NCBI GenBank assembly: GCA_021014325.1
Contig: CM037472.1
Span: forward strand, 33,070,234 to 33,134,233
Direction: 5' to 3'
From: Plazaster borealis
Taxonomy: Eukaryota; Echinodermata; Asteroidea; Forcipulatida; Labidiasteridae
DNA length: 64,000 bases
The notes beneath the pieces were generated by a model. It did no database searches and was not told the DNA's origin. It saw only the letters and a program-made list of their open reading frames with translations. The translations under genes were made by a program, and so were the position numbers. Positions 1 to 10,136 of the stretch are shown piece after piece (the first letter of the stretch is position 1; every line of letters begins with the position of its first letter).

Positions 1-600
1 GCGGTTACCTAGTGCCACAAAGCCCTGTAAAAAACATGTCAGAAATGGAGCGGTAGATTGAGGTGATGTCCTACGGTTGGTATCCAGCTTTTGGATGTTG
101 ACTTTTGATATAACGGCCATAGAAACGCCTTTTGATGAGAGTAGTTCTTGTTCCACCTATATGATATTGAACACCACGACCTTTGCAAGATGAGATTCGT
201 GGTGGTGCAGGTGACATGACCCCTTTGCCTTATGGGCGGTACCACCGGTATGGCTGGTGAAGGAATCCGATTATCTGATGTGTTGTCTACAGACTATGCA
301 CTTGAAAGTGTTGGAACACCTAAAAGTTCCCTGTGGCACAGGGGGATTAATACTATTAGCGGGGGGGATTCTGACCGGACAATGAGATCCCTGCTTGCTG
401 AGACTGTGTGGGCGTCTTTATTGGCAACTATGTGCTCTTCATGCTTTTCGAGACCATTGGACATTGCCTTTAAGGCTGCTTTCACGGGTTGTTTTCTTAC
501 TTTCAATAGGATGTTCAATAAACTCAGAAGCAGGAAACATAGGAAGCACCCGGTATTGAGAAAATCCCCCAAAACCTCCCTCGAAACTTTAACTTAAAGG
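1..600 (-). pseudogene. Decayed GIY-YIG retroelement fragment, copy 1
   Basis: Minus-strand translation, moving between frames, gives a recognisable series: a Cys-rich stretch (RCSNTF, CIVC), then SDSFTSHTGGT, then GHVTCTTTNLI, then a GGTRTT/KRRFYG block and a VGHHLNLPLHF block. That order matches the C-terminal zinc-ribbon plus GIY-YIG-like endonuclease region of Penelope- or related reverse-transcriptase elements. No uninterrupted frame covers it, and stops and frame changes occur throughout. The reverse transcriptase itself is not visible. The fragment lies at the window edge and is better seen in copy 2 (19,460-20,163). Family assignment is from motif order only. Confidence 0.5.
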
Positions 601-3600
601 TATGCTACATAGTTAGTTGGGCATTATGGAGGACATTCATTCCAATCCTCTAGTTTACCATTAGAGGTAGGGTCATAGATTGTTTTTTTGTCAACGTATG
701 CTGATTTAGAGGCAAAAATTATTAAGAAAAATACAATAAAAGTCACCTGTAAAAGTTTCAGCTGACTACTGAGTGTCTACTTGTTGAGAAAACAGCAACA
801 ACTGTCACGATATATAGGCATATTTCCATCAAGAATGTTGAATCCATTCACATTTAGCGAGGTGTCGACAGCGGGTACCAACCCGCTTCTCTGGTTGCAG
901 TATTCACAAACGGACACCACGGAAATTTGAATCTCCCAAAATCGCCTTGAGGTGATTTTTTGGAAATTCAAATTTGTCGACATACTTTTATTGATTTATT
1001 ATCGGACGAAATAATTTCGCAGGATGTTATACCATCTTTTATGACAAGGAGGATTTCGGATAGAAATTACATACACAGTTTTCGGGGTCATTACCAAAGT
1101 ATTACCCTACCTTTAACACATAACAGCCAAAAGGTGACCATTAATTTGATTGTAAGTAGTCAGTTATTAGCTTTTGTTTTGTCAGAGTCTTTGCCGGTGT
1201 ATGTTCATGCATCATTTCGATGAAACAAATCGAATTACCAAATATTGATAGTTTTCTTGTAAACCTAGGGCCTATAAAAAAAATCAATGTTTGATGTCTT
1301 CATTGTTTCCATTTCAAATGTAAGGGGCGAGAGGATCACCCTATAGAACTCCAATGATGATGAAGAATGAATCAGATTCATTTTCTGGAGTAAGAACAAC
1401 AGGCTGACACTGGTCTTAAGCGGCCCGTCTCTCTCTAACACCGTGCTTGATATAGGGTCCGATGGGCACAACTCGTCAAGTCATCAAATGAATGAATCTA
1501 TTTCCGTATCATACCGGTATACCTTTAAAGTTGAGACAAGCGATGAAATATGATACGTAAATCATTCTGGTAACAGGAAAAAACACACTCATACAAAGGA
1601 CATATGGAAAAATCATTGAAGGTTCAAGAAAATGTCAGAACAATGCACTTTCCTGTCGGTGCTTAAGTTTATCAAGGTTCGATTAACTTTGACAAAGAAC
1701 GTTAAAGAAATAAAGAGGGAACTACTGGATGTTGTTTCACGGGGGCAACAATCCGCAACATTATGAACAAAATTGCCCCTGGAACATAGCAATAGCCTAC
1801 TGTGACTGTTTTGGGGGGACTACCGTGAGAAATGTCAGTCTGGCTCCGCGACAACTTTGCCCTTGTGACTTTGTATTCATGAGATGGGAATCAGACCATT
1901 TAAAAAAGTCGCCGCCCGCCCCCCCCCCCGAAAAAAAAGGTTTACCCCCCTTCTCCCAAAGAAAAAGAGTCGCCGAGTGTAGGTGTACAATGTCCATTAT
2001 TGTTAAGCTTTCAATGGATAATGGGGACAGTAGACTACCCAATATGTGGGAATGGGTGTTGCCGTGGGTGCCGTACACCCCACATTTAGTTTACTGTTTC
2101 ATAAATTCACCCTTACGTGAACGAACAAACTTTGAGGAAGTCAGAAGTGTAAACAAAAATTCGCCACCAATACAATTATTGTACAGTGTGAATTGTGATA
2201 ATAATATGCCAGTTATTCGTGTGTGCCCGGTGTGTGATAATATCATCCACCCCCCCCCCCACCACCGAAAAGGGAACATTATAGTCCTAATTGCAAAATA
2301 GTGGCTCCCCAAAAACCCAAAGTTTCGGGGGCCTGGATGTTCCATCCAGTGGGCTTTATTACACACATCATCTTTGCCTTTGTCACCTTCCATAAATCAA
2401 CTTATAAGCTTATAAGAATCTGAAATGAAGGCATGACTTTGTCTGCCAGTAAAGAACTCTTTAGCAAAATTGAAATAACAAATATTATACGCTAGAGCGG
2501 ATTCCAACACGGTGATAAAACCTCCCAACAATGACGGCAACAACAGATACAAAAAAACTAAACATTTTTTGGAATACTGTTTTATATCCACAGATGGCAA
2601 AACAAACACACAAACAATAGGGTTTCATCCAGGCACCCAGAATTCCTATAGGCCTTGCCCTATACTCCTGCATTTCCTTGGTGGGCAGGTTTGTCGTTCA
2701 ATGTTTACATGCGGTTTTGACTCGACATACATGTCGGATGGTGTAAATGCATTGCGCAAGTGTTGTGTGGTGTCCGGCTGAGGGCCTACTCTACGTCAGG
2801 TCGTTAATAATTGTTTTGCATTTATACCATTAGGTCCTATTGGTTGGTCAGTTTGCAACAGCTAATTTTATTTTCTCAAAAAGTTGTTGGTGCACAAAAT
2901 GACGATAAACTGAGATAGAAGATTGTCACACAGCACACCCCAATAATGTAAAAAGTATTTTCATTAGTAACATAACAACGTAAACAAAAACTAACTTTTG
3001 TTGTCTAATGAGAAATTAATAATGCTGCGATATGCTAATGTGGATAAGTAACATAGATTTCTCTATGGGTTTAATACATACGGCAATGTGGTTGTCCTCA
3101 TTTAAGGCACTGAACAATAATAACATATCTTGATACTATCAATAAAACTGTTACCTAAAAACACAAAGTTAATCAGTCAAAATACACTCACCCAATCCTG
3201 GATTCAACGTAAGACGTTTTTGTTGAAGCTTTGAAACAAACTTCCATTTCTACCTCGACAAGAACTGTACTATATTTACTTGATTTTAAGACACTAAACT
3301 TGAATAATAATGACAATAATAATGGATTATAGAGCGCCTTATGCAAGCCTCAAAGCGTTTTACAGTAAAACATTAAGTAAACAAGAAAAGAACAATGCAA
3401 ACATTAAATTAAAGTACATTAAGTGAAATGGGCGAATATAGGACAAATGCGAATGGTAATAGACACACTAAAATACCTAATATTATACATAAATTAAGTT
3501 ACAAAAATACAAAGACAAAAATGTCAAATGCGAAAAAGGGGATAAAAAGGGTGTAAAAAGGGGATACAAGAGGAGGATAACAAGAGAACTATACTCGTTT

Positions 3601-3960
3601 ACATACTTAACCGCCTAGATTAAATGGAGTAATTAATCTCTCATTTTACATAATCTAATATAGTTAACAAATACTTAAAAGTCGATGATAACAATGTAAC
3701 AATGGGATGTATGTATACGAATATTGAAGTAGTGTAGTAAAGATAGTACAAAAAGTCCCCTCGATCCACTAAGCGAAAGTAGAAGTCATCGATCTTATCC
3801 TACGACTCCGTGGTACCTGATACAGCTGGACAAGTTCTTATTAAAACTAAGTGGTCACTCGAGTTATCCGAATCTAATCCTTTGCAGTAGACAAATAGCC
3901 GAACATGAGTTCTAACAAGAACAATCTACACAGCAAAGTAGAAACTTCACGTGGTATTAC
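601..3960. other. Gene-free stretch of the duplicated unit
   Basis: I see no coding gene here, only short open frames with no family resemblance. It holds the 890-bp block (about 1,690-2,585) missing from copy 2 but present in copy 3, a C-rich tract near 1,920 and AT-rich DNA from 2,800 to 3,950. Parts of 1,030-2,780 recur in diverged form at 59,200-61,300. Confidence 0.6.
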
Positions 3961-4835
3961 TATGGTGGCCCTGAAGGGACATCGCATATCACAAATATTT
4001 GCGCATATGTCGTGGGGTGCACCCCACTAAATAAACTCCCATAGCATACAGTGCAAAATGCTAAATATTCAAAATTACAAAAAACATACTTAAAAGTCTC
4101 ACAGCTTTTTACAGTAAAGTAAAGGGAAATTTATCCATTGACTCTTGAACTGTTATCCTCTGCTCAATTTGATATGTGGAATCCCAAGGCCAGTCGAATT
4201 ATTCTCCCTCCAAATAATAACACCCCTACACCGGTGTAACTTTTCCAAACGTCCGAGCATCAATCTTGAAAAATGTCCCTACGCCTCTCGGCAAATAGGA
4301 CAATTTGTTTCAGGGCCTGTGTCATCCAAAATACCTCAAGTTGGAAGTCAACAAACCCCAGGTCACAATATTTGGCACATTTTTTACACTCTACCCTTTT
4401 ACTGAGCTCTCAAATCTGTCTAATATAGAATATTTCGAGGGCTTACCAAATATTAATGAAACTGACGCTCTGCTTTCTTCCGTAGTTGGGTGCACCCCGT
4501 GAAACTCATTGCAAATATGTGCGTAGACATGTGCGATGTCGTGAAATTAATTGCAAACATATTGTGCGTATTATGCGAATACATTTGCTATGTGAATTTT
4601 ATTGCATACCTTTGAATAAATATTCTAATAATCTGGGGAGTTTCTTGCGTCAAGTCGAGGTAAGTAGTAGTCATTGGGTATTCTGAGTGGCGAGACTTGG
4701 CCTGGTGCCAAGGTCCTAGGTACACATATTGTATAGTAATGCTTACAGGGGCCTGACTACTTTCCTGCTATGTGCCACGTCACTAACCAATTGTCCACAA
4801 CTATGACATCATCCCAAGGTATGCAACAAAGTATG

Positions 4836-5027
4836 CAATAACATTCACGACATCGCACATATTCGCACAAGTCTGCGCATGATTCGCGATTAATTTCACA
4901 ACATCGCACAAGTCTGCGCACATAATTTATTTGCGATTAATTTCACGACATCGCACACGTCTGCGCACATTATTTGCGATTAACTTCACGACATTGCATA
5001 CGTCTGCGCACATAATTAATATTTGCA
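4836..5027. repeat. Short tandem satellite of about 45 bp, four units
   Basis: Degenerate units built on TTTGCGATTAATTTCACGAC, then ATCGCACACGTCTGCGCACA, repeat about four times. The units contain TGCGCA and related short palindromes. The same array occurs at about 23,517-23,700 and, inverted and shorter, at 51,470-51,600. Confidence 0.75.
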
Positions 5028-5174
5028 ATAGACCCATTGCATATGACGTCACACTCTCAAAAAGGAGGCAGATGATTGGACGATAGCTGTTCTCTGTGCG
5101 TAAAAACGTGTGCGTGACCTCAGCGTATCTGTAGCGTTTCGCGTTATTCTTGGGGTATCTATTGATTTCTTTGG

Positions 5175-5285
5175 GCTTTTACGAAACGAAGGCTCAGGCT
5201 CAGGCTTAGGCTTCAGGCTCCGTTCTCTCGTCTGAATCCCTGAACGCATAGCACGCGTATAGTCAAAACAACTGAGGGCCTAGCT

Positions 5286-5320
<35 letters not shown>

Positions 5321-5335
5321 CCGTTTCGTAAACGC
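5175..5335. repeat. GAGCCT hexamer array with inverted partner
   Basis: A run of GCCTGA/GAGCCT hexamers at about 5,285-5,322 is followed by CCGTTTCGTAAACGCCC. Upstream at 5,175-5,222 the reverse complement of both elements occurs in the opposite order (TTTTACGAAACGAAGG then GGCTCAGGCTCAGG). The two arms would form a foldback of about 160 bp. Copy 2 has the same structure at 23,845-24,015. Confidence 0.75.
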
Positions 5336-5581
5336 CCTATAGACCTTTCTTTTGTTGATAAACAAACCGCGCTGGTTGGCATGGACGGCCGAATGTTAGC
5401 AAAACATTCAATCGTGTTAACAAAATGTTGTGTCCAAATTCAACATTTCTGTAAACTCAACCGAAAAAACATATGATTGGTTGCTTTGTTTCCAACAAAT
5501 TCAACACTATTTTTGAATATTTGTGTAACATTATTACAAACTGTGGCTATCTGCTTATGATTTGCATTTATGGCTTTCCAT

Positions 5582-5719
5582 ATAGACTGTGCAAGTCTCG
5601 CGCGTATCCGAACATTGGGACCCGTTAATTGCGCGAGTTTGTTTCCTTCACGCGTTAAGGCAATGTACGTGGGACGGTCCCAAAAAAGTTCGAATACGCG
5701 CGAGACTTGCACGGTCTAT
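5582..5719. mobile_element. Foldback MITE of 138 bp, copy 1
   Basis: Arms of about 43 bp are near-perfect inverted repeats. The left starts ATAGACTGTGCAAGTCTCGC and the right ends GCGAGACTTGCACGGTCTAT, with only a short loop between them. The element is nested in the larger TIR element. Copies lie at 24,256-24,393 and 51,312-51,454. No coding capacity. Confidence 0.8.
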
Positions 5720-5858
5720 TAGATTCACGACATTGCATACGTATGCACACAAAAATTTGCGATATGCGATGTCCCTTCAGGGCCACCATACACTTGCCCT
5801 ATGCCCCCTTAAATCACGTTGCGGATCCCATTGTTTTTGAGATACCTTGTTAGGCCTA

Positions 5859-6670
5859 TTATTTGCTGTTTCGAAAAATAAGTCTTTTAGCGATCTGTCT
5901 AAACGTTTTGTCTCTCCAGTAATAGAAACATGTGAAAATTGCCCGGTTGAATAATCAGTGGGTAAGCTATGATGGATGGGAACCAGGTAACTATTATAGT
6001 ACCAGTGATAATCAGAAATGTATTTAAAGATTTCGAGTTGGAACGACGAAGCTGGGCGTTTATATACGTCTGCTGCATTCAAACCCACTTCAGCAGCAGC
6101 TATACGCCGAGCCTGAAGTCGAGCTATCAATAGCAGTTTAACATACAAAGTTATGATAATCAAAGGTGGAATTGTGACAACAGCACACGCCAATATGACT
6201 GCAATTAACTGTGGTGTAATTGAGTGAGCTTCATTATCCCAGAATGTTGCAATTAAATAACAGCACACTGTGAAGCTAGGTATTGTTGCACAAAACAAAG
6301 TTATAAACACCCGTTTCTTTGTAACGATTGTATTGAGTCGCAGTGGTTGTGACACTGCTATATAGCGTACAACAGTTATCACTGATAATACATTAAGTCC
6401 AACCATCTGAAAGAAGATATACGTGGGTTTTAGCACAGGCCCACTATTAAATACCGGTAAGTTATCAAGAAAGCCAAATAAACCTACAGCCACGTCAGTG
6501 ATTGTTAATGACACCATGAGCTGTTTAGTAATATCATGCATGTCGTGTATACGATGTAGTACAATCAATGAGAAGATATTAATTACTATTATGAAGAAGC
6601 AAACACAGAGGAGTAGGCCTACATAGCTTGGTCCACCATCAGAATCGTTTGACTCGGTTGAGTTATCCAT
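5859..6670 (-). pseudogene. Rhodopsin-family GPCR, broken copy 1
   Basis: Class A seven-transmembrane receptor, intronless here. The start at 6,670 (MDNSTESNDSDGG) gives an extracellular N-terminus with an N-glycosylation site, then TM1 (FFIIVINIFSLIVL), TM2 with LTITDVAVG, TM3 ending in VVRYIAV in place of the usual DRY, TM4 and TM5. A 4-bp TATA-type insertion near 6,061-6,066, seen by comparison with copy 3, shifts the frame in intracellular loop 3 before TM6. About 52 bp covering the start of TM7, present in copy 2 (about 24,601-24,652), is missing near 5,925. The ligand is unknown; the closest general resemblance is to amine-type receptors. The gene is very probably non-functional. Confidence 0.8.
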
Positions 6671-9645
6671 TCTAAGAATGCAATAATATTCCAGTCCATG
6701 TATCATCAGTCGACAATGTCATATATTATCAATCGGAGGTTGCAAATCTTCAATTTAGCGTGGCTGACATGACAGAATCATTACTGAAGATTGATATTAT
6801 AAATGAGACAGGAGTGTCTCAATCAAGGTTGAGTATATACCAATTGTTGCCAAAAGGGTGAACAACAAATAATTGATATCCTCAGTGGCGGTTCCAGGAG
6901 ATAATTAGATGGACACGACAATGTGAACCAAGGTTTGCTGTCCTACTGATTTGGACAATTATTATCCTTCGTGCTCATGTTTCTGTGGACTCCTATAACA
7001 ACAATGATATAGTTTAGCCTTACTTCATGTGAAGCCTCAGTAAATTTCACCAAGGGTTACTTTGCAAGCGGTCGTCAGAGAATGTTAAAGTCGCACAACT
7101 CATTATTACCGTCTTCTCCGGTCCACATTCGTAAATATTATATTATCCACAGGCACGAGATACAACAGAACAGCTTTGCCTCATGCCTGATGAGCCGAGC
7201 TATAGCATAACACAATAGGTTAGTATAAGCAAGGGTGGTCCATGGCTGCCACACTAAACTTGACTGCGACACAAATTTCATGCAGATGAACGAAATGAAA
7301 AACTAACTCAGAACACGAACTGTACTGCGCGTATAATGAGCTCCTTTCATCTTTTAATTTCTGGAGATCTCGGTTGGCGTGGAAACCCCCATCTTTTCAA
7401 ACCGGTAAACTGTGGGCACACCAGATATCGCGTGATGGCCATGAAAAAATCTGATATTGCTAAGACTAGCCTATATATCAAAAATTGAAACCCATTAGTC
7501 TTTATTTAGGCCTACTTTTACTGTAAAGTCATTTCCACAGTGAACTCGGTATAATTCAATCAGACCAAAATTCGTTCAATGTATACAGATCTTCCTCGGG
7601 CATTGTTGCCATTGTCTCGTCTCGTAGCCCGTATACCCAATATTGCAGTAGCTATCTAGGTTTTTCTTCCACTCAACTCAATGTAACCACTCCTTCTAAG
7701 GATTGAAGGAAAAACAGGTTTTTAAAATAAATATATGAAGGTACAATTGTAACTTTTAATATCACAAAGTATGCATCAGTTAATAGAAATAACAGCGGCG
7801 TGCTTATCTTTAGATAATGCATTAAGCAGGACATTCTGCAAGAATTTACGCTGGACGCTAGAAAGTTCAGATCGCACGAATCTATTGCAAAGAAAATCAT
7901 TCAAAATGTGTTGGTTTTAATCATTTCTTTGAGATGTTATGTTTTCAATTCCAAATGGTGCTAGCTGGAATGTCGGTGTGGCAGGAGATTTTGTCCCCGG
8001 AGATTCTGTGTCCCCCCCCCCCCCATATACAAACTTCTTCTGATAGTGCCCTCTTTCGAATCATCCTCCTTCAGCCCATTTCCCAATTGGGGTCGCACGT
8101 CACACGCGGCGACTGGGGGGGGGGGTGCCATGCCACCGTTTTATAGGGCTATAAAGCGTGTAAACGTCGCGTAGCCTAAATTCGCACTGCACTTTATAAC
8201 ACACAGGGACATTGACTCCCCAAACTGGTGCAAATTTTTCCGTAACAGGGCGTTATAATGCCCAAACATTGAAGGAAACGACTCCCTATGAAGTAACGTA
8301 GTTTTTGAGAAAGAGGTAGTTTCTCACTAAAATAATAAAAACTTTTTGCAAGAAGTTTTTATTCCTATCTGAAAGCACACAAATGTGTACAACAAGGGTG
8401 TTTTTTCTTTCATCATTTTCTTGCAACTTCGATGACCAATTGAGCCCAAATTTTCACAGGCTTGTTATTTTATGCATATGTTGGGATACACCAAGTGATA
8501 ACACATGGTCTTTCACAATTTCCAAACGTGTTCAGTGCCTTTAAGGAGGTAATTAAGGTGGGTTCCATTATTGTATGTTAACCAGCAATGAAAGTGAGCT
8601 TTCCCGCCTTGCGTGAAGTAAACCGACGCTTTTGCCTGATCCAAATTCCAACCTGGGCCCAATTTCATGGTTCTGCTGACCGCCGAATTATGCACTTGCA
8701 ATCACCATTCTTTGCTCCAGGGCAAGCACCGAATTTCTGCGCTAGTTATGTGTAAGCGAAGAATACCTAGTGTGGAGTACGCACGCGCACAAGCAAACAT
8801 TCCCTGCTAACATGATTGTGTGAAATACGCCTGACGTAAGCGCGGAATTCCCTGCTTCCGTGAGCGACAGTTATTTGCTTACTGTAAGCAGAGCCATGAA
8901 ATTGGGCTCTCATTGGTCAAAGATTCACACGGGGTGAGGCAGAAGAGGTAGGCCCCCTTTTGCGCAATCATTTTGCAATCGCGTTTTTGGGACACTACAT
9001 TTTTAAAAGAGGTATTACGAAAAGAATAAGAAAGCCATTTACTATACAGCACTATAGGCTACGGTAGGTTTTACGAGCTTTTTTAAAAGATAGTTTTAGT
9101 TTCATATAAAAAAAAATGCGTACAAATATTACCGAACATTTTGCCTTGGTTTATTGCAGCGGCTAATGTGTGTGAAAGTGGGAATCAAAGAACAAAAAGT
9201 TTTCAATAAACACGTGCACCATCGAAGCAAGCTTGCGATAATATCAACAAAGTCACAAACAATTTATTTTGTTGTCAGTGGCTTACAACCAACATAAGCA
9301 CTGCTGTCGGCATTTAAGACGGATTTGTACAGGCATGAACTTCGTAACCAGTGAGCTTTCAGATTGAAACAATTTTATTTATTTTCGATTAACAACAAAT
9401 CATGATCCTCTTCATTACGATCAATGTTTAGACTAAAGACTCTTTACAGCACCCGCATGCATGGGAGAAACACGGCGTAAAAACAGCACTGTCAAGGTCA
9501 CGATGATAAATGATTTGAAAACAAAATCAAATGCTTTATACGTAGAGCCTTTTGGTAATTTACATATCGAGCAATATTCGTGTAATACTAGCAATAACAA
9601 AGAGGAAGTATAGAAAGTAACTGCAATGAGGTGATCCAAAAGTAG
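6671..9645. other. Intergenic stretch with repeat fragments
   Basis: No gene is recognised. It contains a partial copy of the GGTGTGGCAGGAGATT repeat (about 7,974-8,090, with a 13-C run), a truncated TTAA-type element (about 8,270-8,544) and otherwise AT-rich unique-looking sequence shared with copies 2 and 3. Confidence 0.6.
8270..8544. mobile_element. Truncated TTAA-type MITE (family A), copy 1
   Basis: Matches the right three quarters of the full 370-bp element at 14,510-14,884, including the internal palindrome AACTTTTTGCAAGAAGTTTT and the end CCTTTAA at 8,544. The first about 90 bp are absent or unrecognisable. The inverted copy at 48,111-48,482 is full length. Confidence 0.75.
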
Positions 9646-10136
9646 TTACACACTACAGACGGTGCATGTTATTTCACGGTATTGAACGTATGGGGGACAT
9701 GGGATTGAGCCACACTGAACTTCCATGATGTAAAGCAGAGCTGCGCTGCTACTGGCTTGACTACTAGGGATAACCTCGGGTGCTTCATCCACACACACAG
9801 CCTGAGCGCGCTGCTCACTTGTGTAATGTCCAGACATGAGGAACCCTTGGTATTCCTCGGTCCAGTTTGGCGGGCATTCTCTCTTAGCCGGAATCAGAAG
9901 ATGTGTTCCACGGTCTGTGAGACGGCACACTGCACACGGCACGTCACGCTGGTCGATAAACTCGGCATTTTCATGGGAGAATGGGTCAAATGACGCTACT
10001 TCGTACTCCATTCCATACAGGTAGGAGTGTGAGTTTGCTGCGTCGTTGAAAGTAGCAGCCCAGTCCGGAATAGAAGGAATGCACAAAAAGTCAGACGTTC
10101 CGCCCTTGTGTCCAGAATACGCTCCGGATCCAAAGC
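9646..10136 (-). CDS. Collagen gene exon 6: Cys-rich C-terminal domain
   Basis: The acceptor CCCAG precedes 10,136, and the exon enters with two bases completing a Gly codon from exon 5 (FVYQG|FGSG). It encodes about 163 residues ending CTVCSV and stop. Eleven Cys are visible, in patterns such as CAVCR, CGSIPCPP and CTVC, typical of the short-chain collagen C4-like C-terminal module. Copies of this exon lie at 28,369-28,859 (intact) and 46,717-47,147 (5'-truncated at the Polinton end). Confidence 0.85.

Larger units (their letters stand above)
3961..5790. mobile_element. TIR element, copy 1 (non-autonomous DNA transposon)
   Basis: The ends are inverted repeats: TATGGTGGCCCTGAAGGGAC at the left and its reverse complement at 5,771-5,790. 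Homology continues inward for roughly 60 bp through a palindromic ATTGCATACGTATGC-type stretch. The interior holds a tandem satellite, a GAGCCT hexamer foldback and a complete smaller foldback element, but no transposase. The left TIR of this copy lacks about 10 bp present in copy 2. No clear target duplication is visible. The same element occurs at 22,625-24,464 and, inverted, at 51,241-55,256. Confidence 0.7.

Noticed and set aside
232..597. 121-codon plus-strand frame at the window start
   Set aside because: The minus strand carries the recognisable GIY-YIG-type motifs. The plus frame is not conserved as a protein in copy 2, where it is shortened.
1729..2301. 190-codon plus-strand frame
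   Set aside because: Low-complexity proline and lysine runs from poly-C/A tracts, not maintained in copies 3 and 4, and no domain.
4836..5027. CRISPR-like array of regularly spaced repeats
   Set aside because: Units are contiguous and degenerate with no unique spacers, and the context is eukaryotic; a satellite.
8300..8370. The AACTTCTTGCAAGAAGTT palindrome as a host member of the Polinton palindrome family
   Set aside because: It is a fixed internal part of the family-A MITE with a different core, and occurs only inside that element.
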